Shown here in pieces: positions 52,731-63,315 of a DNA stretch of 64,000 bases; position 1 is the first letter of the stretch; the number at the start of each line of letters is the position of its first letter. The notes under the pieces are model-generated. The model worked only from the letters and a program-made list of their open reading frames with translations, was not told the DNA's origin and ran no database searches. Both the position numbers and the translations under genes were made by a program. Source of the DNA: Firmicutes bacterium UBA4795 (GTDB lineage: Bacteria > Bacillota > Desulfotomaculia > Desulfotomaculales > Nap2-2B); the NCBI GenBank assembly GCA_002402825.1, contig DHGP01000006.1, forward strand, positions 1-64,000. Reading direction: 5' to 3'.

Positions 52731-52948
52731 AATTTACCCTTATCTTTTTTAGATTTAAGAAACCGATAAGTAATCTTATTTTTAGCTAACTCTTCTAAAG
52801 CTGCCTCTACCGGGTTTACGGTATTGTTTTTGCTTTGCTCAGCTTCTTTTTCGGCCAACATCCTGGCTCTCTTAGCGGCAATAACTACTAAAGTAAAACG
52901 GCTGTCTACTTTTTTTAATAATTCATCAAGGGGTACCCCTTCTTTCAT
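52724..52948 (-). CDS. rpoZ: RNA polymerase omega subunit
   Basis: 74 residues: LDELLKKVDSRFTLVVIAAKRARMLAE and NPVEAALEELAKNKITYRF are the omega helix and its conserved tail. It assists beta-prime folding and assembly. It sits between gmk and coaBC in the order RemA-gmk-rpoZ-coaBC common in Firmicutes. Confidence 0.95.
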   Translation of the reverse strand: MKEGVPLDELLKKVDSRFTLVVIAAKRARMLAEKEAEQSKNNTVNPVEAALEELAKNKITYRFLKSKKDKGKLC

Positions 52949-52991
52949 AACTTGACCTCCTAAGTCGCGGTGCTTTATCCTCTATTTTCCT

Positions 52992-53588
52992 TTACTTTCC
53001 TTGACTCAAGCTTCGCCAGGGTCTACATTTTTCCGCGGTTAAAATAGCCTGGATTTTGGACACGGCATTTTCTACCATATCGTTAACCACCACGTAATCA
53101 TACTGGGTGTAAACCTGCATTTCTTTAGCGGCCCAATGTAACCGTCTTTGAATATCCTCCGGTGAATCACTGGCTCGTTTTTTTAACCGGTGTAATAATT
53201 CTTCAATTGAGGGAGGGTAAAGAAAAATGGTTACGGCGCTTGAAAACTTTTGCTTAACCTGTACGCCTCCTTGAACGTCAATTTCTAAAATTAAATCTTC
53301 ACCCTGGCTTAAAATGCTTTCTGTCTCTTCACGAGGCGTTCCGTATAAAAAATCATAAACTTTCGCCCATTCAAGCAGCTTATTTTGGGAAATCATTTCA
53401 TAAAACTTTTTTTTATTTACAAAATAATAATTAACTCCTTCTACCTCACCAACTCGGGGGGGTCTGGTGGTAACTGAAACCGACAACTTAAGACCCGGTA
53501 GCTTACTTAATAAGGCCTGACAAACTGTTCCCTTTCCCACCCCGGAAGGACCGGATAAAACAATCAACAAACCCTGGTTTTGACGCAC
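52992..53588 (-). CDS. gmk: guanylate kinase
   Basis: 198 residues. GPSGVGKGTVCQALL is the P-loop; SVSVTTRPPRVGEVEGVNYYFV binds GMP; LEIDVQGGVQVKQKF follows. It phosphorylates GMP to GDP and is essential. Located between remA and rpoZ. Confidence 0.97.
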   Translation of the reverse strand: MRQNQGLLIVLSGPSGVGKGTVCQALLSKLPGLKLSVSVTTRPPRVGEVEGVNYYFVNKKKFYEMISQNKLLEWAKVYDFLYGTPREETESILSQGEDLILEIDVQGGVQVKQKFSSAVTIFLYPPSIEELLHRLKKRASDSPEDIQRRLHWAAKEMQVYTQYDYVVVNDMVENAVSKIQAILTAEKCRPWRSLSQGK

Positions 53589-53624
53589 AATTTCTTTTAA
53601 TCTCCTTTAATCTCTCTTTTAAGG

Positions 53625-53657
53625 AATGTCAATCGGGACGATTGACCTGTTGACATT
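53625..53657. repeat. nested inverted repeat upstream of gmk
   Basis: GTCAATCG (53628-53635), a GGA loop and CGATTGAC (53639-53646) form an 8-bp stem. The outer AATGTCAA (53625-53632) can alternatively pair with TTGACATT (53650-53657). It lies between remA and gmk and may be a regulatory hairpin or another repeat unit; no T-tract follows. Confidence 0.5.
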
Positions 53658-53674
53658 TGTCTTAGGAGCATAAT

Positions 53675-53965
53675 TTAGCTGATAGGTTCTTCCTCCTCTT
53701 CCCCTATGGTTTGGGTTGGTGCTGTTTCCCTGTCTAAACGGTGAGCCACTGTTTCTGGCTGTACAGCAGATAAAATTATGTGGTCACTGTCCGTAACTAT
53801 AACCGCGCGCGTCCGCCGTCCATAAGTAGCGTCAACTAACATCCCCCGCTCACGCGCCTCATTAATAACTCTTTTAATCGGGGCCGATTCCGGACTAACG
53901 ATAGCCACAATCCTGTTTGCGGAAACAATATTACCAAATCCAATATTTACTAATTTAATCTCCAC
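53675..53965 (-). CDS. remA: RemA-family extracellular matrix regulator (DUF370)
   Basis: 96 residues from the GTG at 53963-53965 with GGAGG upstream; the longer in-frame start is not conserved. [75 protein letters not shown] is near-canonical. RemA binds DNA and activates matrix genes in Bacillus. The acidic tail (GEEEEEPIS) is an extension. Adjacent to yicC and gmk as expected. Confidence 0.95.
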   Translation of the reverse strand: MEIKLVNIGFGNIVSANRIVAIVSPESAPIKRVINEARERGMLVDATYGRRTRAVIVTDSDHIILSAVQPETVAHRLDRETAPTQTIGEEEEEPIS

Positions 53966-53984
53966 GGAACCCCTCCTCTTTATA

Positions 53985-54869
53985 TTATTCAATATTTTGG
54001 GCTTGTTCACGTATCTTCTCCAATTCACTTTTTGCCTCTATAATCAAACGACTGATTTCCGAGTTATTTGCTTTGGCGGCAATAGTGTTAATTTCCCGGT
54101 TCATTTCTTGAACCAAAAATTCAATTTTTCTACCTACGGGCTCATTTACTTCAAGACAGGAACGGGTTTGTTTTAAATGACTAGACAGGCGAGTTAACTC
54201 TTCGGAAATATTAGCGCGTTCAGCAAAAACAGCCGTCTCAGCGTACACTCTCTCTAAATCTAAAAGACCATCGTTTAGCCACTTTGCTAACGCGCCTTTA
54301 AGACGCATACGATGTTCCTCCACCACTAGAGGAACACGCTGTTCAATTTTTTGACTTAGTTTCTCTATGCCCTGGAGGTGGTCGGTTAAATCCTTTTTCA
54401 ACTGCTGACCTTCTTTTTCGCGCATTAAGTTCAAGTTAATTAAAGCTTGATCTAAGGCTTTTTCTACTGCCGACCACCATACTTCGTAAGCTTCGCTTTC
54501 TTCTATTACTTCTACCTCTAAAACACCCGGGAAACTAACCAAAGACATAAGTTTAATTTTACCAGGTATTTCTAGTTCATCCTGTAATTCTTTTACGGCC
54601 TTATAATACGCGGCCGCTAGAGCTTTGTCAACTTTTACGGTCATCCTTTTCTTTTTTAAATCTTCGCTGTTAATAAAAACATCTACGCGTCCACGATGGA
54701 TATATTCCTGGATTTTTCGCCGGATCCTTTCTTCCAAAACATTCAAGTTTTTAGGCAAACGCAGCCCTATTTCACAAAAACGATGGTTAACGGTTTTTAT
54801 CTCTATTTTAGCCTTTTTTCCTTCTGCGCACGCCTCGCCTTGACCAAAACCAGTCATACTTTTTAACAA
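53985..54869 (-). CDS. YicC family endoribonuclease/stress protein
   Basis: 294 residues from the TTG at 54867-54869, which gives the expected [13 protein letters not shown] start; a longer in-frame start is an alternative. It has [19 protein letters not shown], a coiled-coil middle and the C-terminal DUF1732 block [31 protein letters not shown]. YicC proteins are RNases in E. coli and B. subtilis. Immediately upstream of remA. Confidence 0.92.
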   Translation of the reverse strand: MLKSMTGFGQGEACAEGKKAKIEIKTVNHRFCEIGLRLPKNLNVLEERIRRKIQEYIHRGRVDVFINSEDLKKKRMTVKVDKALAAAYYKAVKELQDELEIPGKIKLMSLVSFPGVLEVEVIEESEAYEVWWSAVEKALDQALINLNLMREKEGQQLKKDLTDHLQGIEKLSQKIEQRVPLVVEEHRMRLKGALAKWLNDGLLDLERVYAETAVFAERANISEELTRLSSHLKQTRSCLEVNEPVGRKIEFLVQEMNREINTIAAKANNSEISRLIIEAKSELEKIREQAQNIE

Positions 54870-54895
54870 ATTTTCACCATCTTTCACCAATATAA

Positions 54896-56089
54896 CTATT
54901 CAAGTCGCGCTAAAAAAGTTTTTATCCGGTTAAGTCCCTCCTTAATGTTTTCCAGAGAAGTTGCGTAAGATAAACGTACGAACCGGTCATCTCCAAAAGC
55001 AATTCCTGGGATTACCGCTACCTGAATATTTTCTAACCAAACAGAAGCTAAATCACTGGCTCCTTTAATTTCTTTTTCCTGAAAGTATTTTCCAAAATAA
55101 GCACTAAAGTCAGGAAAAAGATAAAAGGCTCCTTGAGGCAGGTTACAGGATACACCAGGGATAGCACTCACTTCTTGATACATAAAATCACGCCGCTTTT
55201 GAAAGACGGCCACCATTGCCTTAGTGTCCTCCTGAGAGCCTGATAGCGCGGCCACACTGGCAGCCTGCGCAATTGACGTAGGGTTAGAGGTGCAATGGCT
55301 TTGCAAGTCCGCCATTGCTTTAGCTATAGCTAAAGGGGCGGCTGCGTAACCAATTCGCCAACCCGTCATGGCATAAGTCTTAGATACACCGTTTACCACC
55401 ACCGTTAGCTCTTTTAATTTTTGGTCCAGCGCAGCAATGCTTACGGGCTTAATTTGATCATAAATTAATTTTTCGTAAATTTCATCGGAAATTATATAAA
55501 TTTTATGTTTAACCAGGATTTCTCCTAAAGCCGCCAATTCTTTGGCGGTATATACTGTTCCCGTTGGATTACCGGGGCTGTTTAAAATAATTAATTTAGT
55601 CCGCTCATTAATTGCCGCCGTCAGTTCTTCAGGGGTAAGCTTAAAATTATTTTCTGCTTTGGTGGGAACAATTACCGGGGTACTTTCCGCTAATTTAATT
55701 TGTTCTAAATAACTTACCCAGTATGGAGCGGGTAAAATTACTTCGTCGCGTACACCGCAAAGCACCTGGAGGGTATTGTATAACGCATGTTTTGCCCCTA
55801 CAGTAACTACAATTTCCTCAGGTTGGTAATCAAGCTGGTTATCTGTTTTTAATTTTTGACGGATAGCCTCTTTTAACTCAAGCGTACCGGCTACCGGCGT
55901 ATACTTGGTCATCCCTTTATTTAAAGCAGTTATAGCCGCTTGTTTTATGTGCTCGGGGGTATCAAAATCCGGTTCGCCGGCGCTAAAATTAATTACTTGG
56001 ATGCCGGCAGCCTGCATTTTCTTGGCCTGGGCATCTATGGTTAAAGTAGGGGAAGGGCTAATGTTAAGCGCCCGGGCAGCCAGTCGCAT
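54896..56089 (-). CDS. class I pyridoxal phosphate aminotransferase (AspB-like)
   Basis: 397 residues. SAGEPDFDTPEHIKQAA, GAKHALYNTLQVL, NSPGNPTGTVY, SDEIYEKLIYD and the PLP-lysine motif VVNGVSKTYAMTGWRIGY are present. It is most likely an aspartate transaminase, supplying aspartate to the NAD, pantothenate and lysine pathways nearby, but other amino acids cannot be excluded. Precedes yicC by 6 nt and follows dapL. Confidence 0.93.
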   Translation of the reverse strand: MRLAARALNISPSPTLTIDAQAKKMQAAGIQVINFSAGEPDFDTPEHIKQAAITALNKGMTKYTPVAGTLELKEAIRQKLKTDNQLDYQPEEIVVTVGAKHALYNTLQVLCGVRDEVILPAPYWVSYLEQIKLAESTPVIVPTKAENNFKLTPEELTAAINERTKLIILNSPGNPTGTVYTAKELAALGEILVKHKIYIISDEIYEKLIYDQIKPVSIAALDQKLKELTVVVNGVSKTYAMTGWRIGYAAAPLAIAKAMADLQSHCTSNPTSIAQAASVAALSGSQEDTKAMVAVFQKRRDFMYQEVSAIPGVSCNLPQGAFYLFPDFSAYFGKYFQEKEIKGASDLASVWLENIQVAVIPGIAFGDDRFVRLSYATSLENIKEGLNRIKTFLARLE

Positions 56090-56130
56090 TTTTCTTCACT
56101 CCTTTTTTTATTTCCCTTTTAATCTCTTGC

Positions 56131-57309
56131 TTAAAATTTTACCGGACCAATGTTTTCTTTAATTCGCCCTATTGCTTTTTCAATACGGTTTGTGCTAACC
56201 GTTATAGACATACGGAAATAACCTTCGCCATGAGCCCCATAGCCGGTGCCGGGAGTAACTACTACCCCGGCTTTGTTTAAAACCAATTCGGCAAAAGATT
56301 CAGCAGTATGTCCTGATGGCACACGAGCCCAAACGTAAATACCGGCCTGGGGTTTTTTTAAGCACCAGCCCAGGGAATTAAAGCCGTCTATTAAAATATC
56401 CCGCCGCTTTTGGTAGAGCTTGTTTACCCTGGCGATTGTGTGACCAGGTCCCGCTAGACCGGCTATGGCCGCATACTGAATAGCCTGAAACTGGCCCGAG
56501 TCAATATTTGTTTTAAGCCGCCCTAAAGCCTCAATTACGGCCGCGTTACCGGCTGCCCAACCAATGCGCCAACCGGTCATGCAAAAAGTCTTTGATAAAG
56601 AATGAAATTCAATACCTATTTCTTTAGCTAAAGGAATCTCTAAAAAACTTAAAGGCCGGTAACCATCGTAAGCTATTTCCGTATAAGGAGCATCATGACA
56701 AACTAAAAGGTTAAACTCCCGGGCAAAAGCAACCACTTCCTGAAAAAAAGACCTTGGGGCTATGGCTCCGGTAGGGTTATTAGGATAGTTAAGAAACATT
56801 AACTTAGCTTTTTTAGCCACCTCAACAGGTATGGCGGCTAAATCAGGCAGATATCCCCGCTCCTCTTTTAAAGGAAGGACATAAGGCACTGCCCCGGCTA
56901 AAACAGCCCCTCCGGCATAAACAGGGTAGGCCGGATCAGGCACTAAAACAACATCTCCCGGGTCAAGATAGCACCAGGATATATGGGCTATTCCTTCCTT
57001 TGAGCCAATCAAAGAAACAATTTCTGTTTGGGGATTAAGTTTAACGCCAAAGCGGCTTTCGTACCAGTCTGCTACCGCTTGACGATAGGCTAACAAGCCG
57101 CTTGAAGTAGGGTACTGATGATTGGCCGGGTTTTGAGCCTCTTTAATTAAGGTTTGGACAATATGTTCTGGTGTAGGCTGGTCCGGATCGCCAATCCCTA
57201 AATTAATAACATCCACCCCTTCTTTTTGTTTTTGGGCAATTAATTGTTCAATTCGGGCAAACAAATAGGGCGGCAAATTTTTAATTCTTTGGGCTTCAAT
57301 AAAAGGCAA
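56131..57309 (-). CDS. dapL: LL-diaminopimelate aminotransferase
   Basis: 392 residues. It opens [23 protein letters not shown], and has [57 protein letters not shown] and the PLP lysine in [18 protein letters not shown]. This subtype makes LL-DAP from tetrahydrodipicolinate in one step, and the dapF gene next door supports it. The product feeds lysine, peptidoglycan and dipicolinate. Confidence 0.93.
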   Translation of the reverse strand: MPFIEAQRIKNLPPYLFARIEQLIAQKQKEGVDVINLGIGDPDQPTPEHIVQTLIKEAQNPANHQYPTSSGLLAYRQAVADWYESRFGVKLNPQTEIVSLIGSKEGIAHISWCYLDPGDVVLVPDPAYPVYAGGAVLAGAVPYVLPLKEERGYLPDLAAIPVEVAKKAKLMFLNYPNNPTGAIAPRSFFQEVVAFAREFNLLVCHDAPYTEIAYDGYRPLSFLEIPLAKEIGIEFHSLSKTFCMTGWRIGWAAGNAAVIEALGRLKTNIDSGQFQAIQYAAIAGLAGPGHTIARVNKLYQKRRDILIDGFNSLGWCLKKPQAGIYVWARVPSGHTAESFAELVLNKAGVVVTPGTGYGAHGEGYFRMSITVSTNRIEKAIGRIKENIGPVKF

Positions 57310-57358
57310 AAATAAAAACCCCCTTGCTTAAAATAATTGCAACAAACATTTTAAGCTT

Positions 57359-58225
57359 TTAAAATTCTCCTGTAAAGACTTCTTCTGCCGGACCGGTCAG
57401 GTATACATGATTATCCTCCCTCCAGGATACATCCAAATCTCCTCCTGGCAGGTGTACGGTTACCTGGCGGTCAGTAAAATTATTTAGAACACATCCTACT
57501 AAGGCCGCGCAAGCGCCCGTTCCACAAGCCAGGGTAGCTCCGGCCCCACGTTCCCAAACCCGCACTTTTAAATGGCTTCGGTTTAAGACCTGGATAAATT
57601 CAACGTTAGTCCGTTGAGGAAAAACAGGGTGGTTTTCCAGTTGCGGCCCTATTCGAAGTTCGATTTTTGATGTTCGATGTTCGAAGTCAACAAAAACCAG
57701 GCAGTGAGGGTTGCCCATGGAAACAGCGGTTACTTTAACGGTAACTGACCCAACTTTCAAGGGTTCGTTTATTACCGCGCCTGGCGGACCAAGCATGGGA
57801 ATTTCAGCTCTTTCCAGACGGGGTTCTCCCATATCCACTTGAACGGCTTTCACCTTTCCTTCTTTGGTATTTATTAATTTAGGAATCATAATTCCCGCCA
57901 AGGTTTCAACCTTTATTTCCCTGGTTTCGTCTTGCTCTAGCAAGCCATGGCGGTAAAGGTACGCCGCCACGCAACGGATGGCATTACCGCACATTTCGGC
58001 TTCGCTGCCATCAGGGTTAAATATCCGCATCCGTACCCTTGCTTTTTCGCCGGGCAAAAGGATTACCAACCCGTCAGCCCCTATTCCAAAATGGCGTAGG
58101 CATACTCTTTGCGCTATAGCTTTCAGGTCCTTTGTTTCAATAGGTCTAGCCTGCTCTAACCCGGCCCCAATAAAATCAATAAGGACAAAATCATTACCCA
58201 GACCATGCATTTTTACAAATTTCAT
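57359..58225 (-). CDS. dapF: diaminopimelate epimerase
   Basis: 288 residues. The two catalytic cysteines are in EMCGNAIRC and [28 protein letters not shown] opens the protein. Between [10 protein letters not shown] and [15 protein letters not shown] the sequence reads [12 protein letters not shown], encoded by a TTCGA-rich repeat (57652-57688) and two residues longer than typical homologues. It converts LL- to meso-DAP. Directly upstream of dapL. Confidence 0.95.
   Translation of the reverse strand: MKFVKMHGLGNDFVLIDFIGAGLEQARPIETKDLKAIAQRVCLRHFGIGADGLVILLPGEKARVRMRIFNPDGSEAEMCGNAIRCVAAYLYRHGLLEQDETREIKVETLAGIMIPKLINTKEGKVKAVQVDMGEPRLERAEIPMLGPPGAVINEPLKVGSVTVKVTAVSMGNPHCLVFVDFEHRTSKIELRIGPQLENHPVFPQRTNVEFIQVLNRSHLKVRVWERGAGATLACGTGACAALVGCVLNNFTDRQVTVHLPGGDLDVSWREDNHVYLTGPAEEVFTGEF
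57652..57688. repeat. TTCGA-rich palindromic repeat inside dapF (family C)
   Basis: TTCGAAGTTCGATTTTTGAT followed by GTTCGATGTTCGAAGTC. It comprises TTCGAAG arms around a T-rich centre and is in frame, encoding part of DapF between two conserved blocks. Only one copy seen in the window. Confidence 0.65.
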
Positions 58226-58273
58226 TTTACTTATGATTTTTGCTCCTGCTTCAGATTTTACCTTTATATGCGG

Positions 58274-61045
58274 CTATATTCGCTTTAAGTTTGTTATTTC
58301 CTTCTTTTTCATCTTGATAGTTAAATCTTTTTTACACAGGCTTATCTTTTGGTAAACAAGCAGGTTAAACATGGGTAAAACAAGTGCCGTAAGAGTGATC
58401 ACCACCCAGTGCCCCGGGTTTAAAGGAGTGGTGTGAAAAACGCGTTGGAAAAAAGGGAGGTATATTACCATTACTTGTAACAACAAAGAAAATAACACCG
58501 CCATAACCAGCAGGGGATTAGCAAAAAGACTAGACCACTTAAGAGTATAATCTTCCGTTCGGCAGGTAAATACATAAAATAACTGGAAAAATACCAGGGT
58601 GCAAAAAGCTATGGTCCGGGCTAAAGTTAAATTACCGCTTTCCTTTAAGTAAAAAGCAAAAATCAGCAACGTTCCTAAGCCAATAAAAAAGCCGCTGCTT
58701 AGAATTTGCCCCACCATACCCTGGGCAAAAATACTTTCTCCTGGTTGGCGAGGAGGCCGGTGCATAATATTCTTTTCGGGCGGTTCAACTCCTAAGGCCA
58801 TAGCCGGTAACCCGTCAGTAATCAAATTCATCCATAAAATTTGAATGGGCACCAAAGGAAGAGGCAAACCGGACAGCAAAGCCAGAAACATTACCAGCAC
58901 CTCCCCCGTATTGCAGCTTAAAAGGTAGCGGATAAACTTGCGGATATTGGCGTACACCCCGCGGCCTTCTTCAACCGCAGCCACAATAGAAGCAAAGTTG
59001 TCATCCGTTAATACCATGGCGGCAGATTGGCGGGCCACATCAGTTCCTTTCTGGCCCATGGCAATTCCAATGTTTGCTTCCTTAATAGCCGGGGCGTCAT
59101 TTACTCCGTCACCGGTCATGGCCACCACCTCACCTGCATTCTTTAGCGAGCGTACAATACGTAGCTTGTGTTTTGGCGAAACGCGGGCAAACACGGATAC
59201 TGTTTTAACCGTCCGGTTTAATTCTTCATCAGACATAGCCTCTAAAGCACTGCCGGTTAAAGCCTGACTCTCCGGTTTATTTAAGTCCAATTCTTTGGCT
59301 ATTGCTTTAGCCGTAACTAAATGATCACCCGTAATCATGATTACCTTAATCCCGGCCTGCCGGCATTTTTTTACTGCGGTCACGGCGCTTAACCGGGGTG
59401 GATCAATACTGGCCGCCAGGCCAAGAAAAACAAGTTTTTGCTCTACGACGGAGGCGCTAAATTCAACCAGATCTTGAGGCAGTTCCCGGTAAGCCAGGGC
59501 TAAAACGCGCAGGGCTTGACCAGCTAAATCATTGTTTAGCTTAAAAATTTTTTCTTTGTCCTTCTGGTTAAGAGAAATAAGGTGACCTCCCTGACAACAA
59601 TGGGTGCATAAATCAAGTAAAACCTCAGGGGCTCCCTTGGTATAAGCGGTTAACTTTTTATTTGACTGGCGGTAAATTACTGTCATTAATTTTCGCTCCG
59701 CTTCAAAAGAAATTTCAGCCACTCTTTGTTCCTTTTTTTCCAACTCTTCCCTCCATATTCCTTTTTTGGCGGCCATTACTAAGAGGGCTCCTTCTGTCGG
59801 GTCACCGTGAATTCCCCAAAGGTGCTCCGACCTATTTTGTCTTATTCCCCGCCATAAACCAGGGAGGCTAATCTTACCCCGCTTAAGAAAAGCGTTATTG
59901 CACAAAGCGGCAGTCTTAAGAAATAACCAAAACTCGTCTTTTTTATCAACCGTGGCCGGGATAAACTTCCCTTTCGGTTCGTAGCCGCGCCCGGTTACAT
60001 CTATTCGCTCGTACCCAAGGGCTATTTGGCATACGGTCATTTCATTTTGGGTAAGGGTGCCTGTTTTATCGGCACAAATGACCGTAGTGCAGCCCAGGGT
60101 TTCAACGGCCGGCAGTTTCCGGATAATTACGTGCCGCCGGATCATTCGCTGCACCCCTAGAGCCAAAACTATGGTCACAATAGCCGGCAGTCCTTCTGGA
60201 ATTGCGGCTACAGCCAGGCTTACTCCGGCTAAAAGCATCTGGTAAACTGGCTCCCCGCGGTAAACACCGGCCAGAATAAGCAGCAGGCAAATGCCCAGGC
60301 AAAAAATAACCAGGTTGTGGCTTGCGTGCGCTAACTGTAGTTGCAAGGGTGTCTGGTGAATAGTTATTTCCTGAAGCATGGTGGCGATATGTCCCATTTC
60401 CGTACTCATTCCGGTGTTCACCACTACTCCTAGACCCCGCCCCCGGGTTACTACGGTACCTGCATAGACCATGTTGCAAGCGTCTTGCAAGGATAGAGGA
60501 GTTTTGGGCAAGGTTTGCACGGTTTTTTTTACCGGTATTGATTCACCGGTTAAAATAGCTTCTTCAACTTCAAAATCAGCCGCCTGGATAAGACGTAAAT
60601 CGGCCGGTACCCGGTCCCCCGTTTCCAAAAAAACAAGGTCGCCCGGAACGATCTCACTAGCCGGAATTTTTTGTCCCAGGTTGTTTCTCTTTACGTAAGC
60701 CATAGGAGCGGTTAGTTCTTTTAAGGCCCTTAAAGAGCGTTCGGCCCGGTATTCCTGAAAACAACCCAAACAAGCATTTAAAATAACAATGACCATTATT
60801 GTGGCCGCGTCGGCAAATTCACCCAAAAAAACAGAAATAATAGTTGCCACCAGTAAAATTAAAACCATAAAATCGCCAAACTGGTTTATAAAAACCATCC
60901 ATAAAGGGGTTTGCCTGGCCGCTATTAATTGATTAGGGCCAAACTGGGCTTGCCTTTTTTGGGCCTCTTTTTCCGTTAACCCTCTACTTATATCAGTTTG
61001 CAATGCTTCCGCCAACTCTTTTGGGCTTAAAACAGACCAATGCAT
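58274..61045 (-). CDS. calcium-transporting P-type ATPase (SERCA-like)
   Basis: 923 residues with about ten membrane spans. [18 protein letters not shown] holds the phosphorylated Asp, TGESIPVKK is the actuator loop, and [14 protein letters not shown] and [22 protein letters not shown] are the P-domain motifs. [22 protein letters not shown] carries the M4 Ca-binding Glu, and the M6 region [18 protein letters not shown] supports Ca specificity. It pumps Ca2+ (or Mn2+) out of the cell. Followed in the minus direction by dapF. Confidence 0.94.
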   Translation of the reverse strand: MHWSVLSPKELAEALQTDISRGLTEKEAQKRQAQFGPNQLIAARQTPLWMVFINQFGDFMVLILLVATIISVFLGEFADAATIMVIVILNACLGCFQEYRAERSLRALKELTAPMAYVKRNNLGQKIPASEIVPGDLVFLETGDRVPADLRLIQAADFEVEEAILTGESIPVKKTVQTLPKTPLSLQDACNMVYAGTVVTRGRGLGVVVNTGMSTEMGHIATMLQEITIHQTPLQLQLAHASHNLVIFCLGICLLLILAGVYRGEPVYQMLLAGVSLAVAAIPEGLPAIVTIVLALGVQRMIRRHVIIRKLPAVETLGCTTVICADKTGTLTQNEMTVCQIALGYERIDVTGRGYEPKGKFIPATVDKKDEFWLFLKTAALCNNAFLKRGKISLPGLWRGIRQNRSEHLWGIHGDPTEGALLVMAAKKGIWREELEKKEQRVAEISFEAERKLMTVIYRQSNKKLTAYTKGAPEVLLDLCTHCCQGGHLISLNQKDKEKIFKLNNDLAGQALRVLALAYRELPQDLVEFSASVVEQKLVFLGLAASIDPPRLSAVTAVKKCRQAGIKVIMITGDHLVTAKAIAKELDLNKPESQALTGSALEAMSDEELNRTVKTVSVFARVSPKHKLRIVRSLKNAGEVVAMTGDGVNDAPAIKEANIGIAMGQKGTDVARQSAAMVLTDDNFASIVAAVEEGRGVYANIRKFIRYLLSCNTGEVLVMFLALLSGLPLPLVPIQILWMNLITDGLPAMALGVEPPEKNIMHRPPRQPGESIFAQGMVGQILSSGFFIGLGTLLIFAFYLKESGNLTLARTIAFCTLVFFQLFYVFTCRTEDYTLKWSSLFANPLLVMAVLFSLLLQVMVIYLPFFQRVFHTTPLNPGHWVVITLTALVLPMFNLLVYQKISLCKKDLTIKMKKKEITNLKRI

Positions 61046-61169
61046 AATACCCTCTCTCCATTCTTAGGGGATTTGCCATTATAAATATGCAAAAATAAGG
61101 AAAAAAATAACACCCCGACGATAAACCCGGCTTGTGAAAAGGTTAAAAAATTGATATGATGCTGTCTGG

Positions 61170-61195
61170 TAGGGGCGTTAATTATAACGCCCCTA
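61170..61195. repeat. palindromic repeat, family D variant
   Basis: TAGGGGCGTTAATTATAACG followed by CCCCTA. A four-base centre ATTA replaces AATT of other copies. Located between the Ca-ATPase and rqcH genes, next to a family A element. Confidence 0.8.
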
Positions 61196-61229
61196 TGAAT
61201 AAACCGATAGCCGGGTAACTACAATTGGT

Positions 61230-61293
61230 AGTTAGTGATGAGTCGCTGGTCATTAGGAAAAACACCTGCCAATCACCAACGACTAACGACTAA
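61230..61293. repeat. family A element, intergenic copy
   Basis: GTTAGTGATGAGTCGCTGGT (61231-61250) is complementary to ACCAACGACTAACGACTAAC-like sequence at 61275-61293 (about three quarters of positions match). Between them GGAAAAACACC parallels the GGAAAAAA of the rnpB copy. More diverged than the other two copies. Confidence 0.6.
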
Positions 61294-61315
61294 ATTAGTC
61301 AGGAAGTAAGAGACC

Positions 61316-63136
61316 GTGCCTTTTGACGGGCTTGTTTTAGCCGCGATAAAAAAAGAGTTAATTGACGGGGCGTTAAATGTAACACCCTTACTAGGCAGCC
61401 GGATTGACCGGATTTACCAACCTGCCCCTTTGGAGTTGAATATTGTCCTGCGCCAGCCGGGAAAACGGTTTCGGCTTTTAATTTCCGCCCGCGCCAGCGA
61501 GGCAAGAATTCACCTGACCGAACAAGCAAAGAAAAATCCGGCTTCGCCACCTCTTTTTTGTATGGTCTTACGTAAACATTTAGAGGGAGGACGTATTGTT
61601 GGTCTGGCCCAGGAAGGTCTGGAAAGAATATTAGTTTTTCAAATTGAAGTAAGAAATGAGATAAACCAATTAACCCAAAAAAACCTGGTTTGTGAAATAA
61701 TGGGAAAACATAGCAACGTTATTCTGGTAGACGCAACTACCCAAACAATTATTGACAGTATAAAACGGTACTCTTTTAATCTCAGCCGTTACCGGGAAGT
61801 CCTGCCAGGCCGTCCTTACCTTCACCCGCCAAAGCAGGATAAGCTTGCCTTTGACACTTTAAACGAAGCGATTTTTCAGGAGAACATCTGGCAACAACCT
61901 TTAGCAGCTAAACTAGAGCAAATTTTACAGCGTCGTTTTGAGGGATTGAGTACCTTAATGAGCCGGGAAATAATTTACCGTGCCGGACTACCGGCAGACT
62001 TAACCTTAAACGAATGCGGGGAATACGAAATAAACGTCCTGGGGCAAAAACTAAAGCTTCTTTACTCAAAGGTCAGGGAGAGTAGCTTTCAGCCTGCGCT
62101 TATGGTTAATGAAGCTGGGGAACCGGTAGAATTTGCTGCTTTTCCTTTAACCCACTTGAGAAAACTGACGGCTCGTAAGGCCACCATGAATGCTATTGTT
62201 GACCAGTTTTTTACCTTCCAAGAGGAGCGTTCCTGGTTTAACCAGAAAAAACAACGCTTAATTTCTTTAGTCCAAAAAGAAATAGATTACCAGGCCAAAA
62301 AAATTTCCACTTTTGAGCAGGCTGGAAGCCTGCCTTACGGGGAAGAAAACCTTACGGAAGTTGATAAAGCCGAAAAATTTAAGTTATACGGCGAACTGTT
62401 GCTGGCTAACGCCCATTGTTTGGAAAAGGGGTTAACTGAAGTAAGTTTAGCCAATTTCCATGACCCTTCATCCCGCGTTTTAATCTCCCTGGATCCGCAG
62501 CTTTCCCCGGTTGAAAACGCTAACGCCTTTTTTAAAAAGTATCAAAAGATTAAAAAAGCTCGCCTGGCTATCCAACCGCTGCTGGAAAAAGCACACCAGG
62601 AGCGGTTTTATCTTTTAAGCGTGGAAACCGCTTTGCAGCAGGCAAGCACGCTATCCGACCTGGCCGAAATAAGCCAGGAGCTTATGACTACCGGCTACCT
62701 GGCTAAAATAATCACCAGCCAAAAAAGTAAAGATAAACCCAAACCTAAACAAAAAACTAGCGCTCCTTTAAAATTTGTTTCCTCCGATAGCCTAACCATT
62801 CTGGTAGGAAAAAATAACCGGCAAAATGATTACCTGACTATGCGTCTGGCTCAAGAAAATGATGTGTGGTTGCATACCAAGGAAATTCCCGGTTCCCACG
62901 TGGTTATAAAAACCAATGGTCAGCCTGTACCCCCCACCACTCTTCAGGAGGCAGCAATATTAGCGGCTTTTTACAGCCGGGCCTGGCAGTCCCATAATAT
63001 TCCCGTAGACTATACCAGCCGGAAAAACGTTAAAAAACCCCCTGGAAGTAGGCCAGGCTTTGTAACTTACACTAACCACCGCACAATTATGGTCAACCCG
63101 GATAAAAATTTACCTGTAAAATTGCAGCAAGACTAG
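61316..63136 (+). CDS. rqcH: Rqc2 homologue RqcH (NFACT/FbpA family)
   Basis: 606 residues from a GTG with AGGAAGTAAG upstream. It opens PFDGLVLAAIKKELI, then SRIDRIYQPAPLELNIVL (NFACT-N), a coiled-coil middle with YGELLLANAHCLEKGL, and the C-terminal NFACT-R domain (VLVGKNNRQNDYLTMRLAQENDVWLHTKEIPGSHVVI). It recruits tRNA-Ala to obstructed large subunits and adds alanine tails. Two repeats are present in frame: GALNVTPL near residue 20 (61367-61391) and AGSLPYGE near 335 (62318-62338); the latter makes the region about nine residues longer than in homologues I recall. Confidence 0.93.
   Translation: MPFDGLVLAAIKKELIDGALNVTPLLGSRIDRIYQPAPLELNIVLRQPGKRFRLLISARASEARIHLTEQAKKNPASPPLFCMVLRKHLEGGRIVGLAQEGLERILVFQIEVRNEINQLTQKNLVCEIMGKHSNVILVDATTQTIIDSIKRYSFNLSRYREVLPGRPYLHPPKQDKLAFDTLNEAIFQENIWQQPLAAKLEQILQRRFEGLSTLMSREIIYRAGLPADLTLNECGEYEINVLGQKLKLLYSKVRESSFQPALMVNEAGEPVEFAAFPLTHLRKLTARKATMNAIVDQFFTFQEERSWFNQKKQRLISLVQKEIDYQAKKISTFEQAGSLPYGEENLTEVDKAEKFKLYGELLLANAHCLEKGLTEVSLANFHDPSSRVLISLDPQLSPVENANAFFKKYQKIKKARLAIQPLLEKAHQERFYLLSVETALQQASTLSDLAEISQELMTTGYLAKIITSQKSKDKPKPKQKTSAPLKFVSSDSLTILVGKNNRQNDYLTMRLAQENDVWLHTKEIPGSHVVIKTNGQPVPPTTLQEAAILAAFYSRAWQSHNIPVDYTSRKNVKKPPGSRPGFVTYTNHRTIMVNPDKNLPVKLQQD
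61367..61391. repeat. degenerate family D palindrome inside rqcH
   Basis: GGGGCGTTAAATGTAACACC followed by CTTAC; 22 of 25 bases match the family D consensus. It lies in frame and encodes GALNVTP between ELI and LLGSRID. Confidence 0.65.
62318..62338. repeat. 21-bp hairpin repeat (family B) inside rqcH
   Basis: CAGGCTGGAAGCCTGCCTTA then C. It shares CAGGC and AGCCTGCCTTAC with the coaBC copy (17 of 21 bases). It encodes QAGSLPY in the coiled-coil region. Confidence 0.75.
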
Positions 63137-63240
63137 ACTATTACTTGAATAGCCTAAAGGTAATTTTAAATATTAATGACAAACTTAAATTTATTTTTAT
63201 TTAACAGACATTTTTCTTTTTTTTAAAGGAATACTATTAG

Positions 63241-63271
63241 TGTATTTAAAAAATTTAAAAAATGAATATTG
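63241..63271 (+). promoter_or_regulatory. possible SigG-type promoter of the SASP gene
   Basis: TGTATT (63241-63246) and AATATTG (63265-63271) are 18 nt apart, partly matching the SigG -35 and the CATATTA-type -10 (5 of 7). The gene function makes SigG control likely; the sequence match alone is weak. Confidence 0.3.
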
Positions 63272-63315
63272 TCTTGCCCGAACCGTTCCTGCGTTAATAA
63301 AAAGGAGGAAGGCTA

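Noticed and set aside
61299..61550. 83-residue minus-strand frame overlapping the rqcH start
   Set aside because: Antisense to the conserved NFACT-N region; low-complexity composition and no ribosome site.
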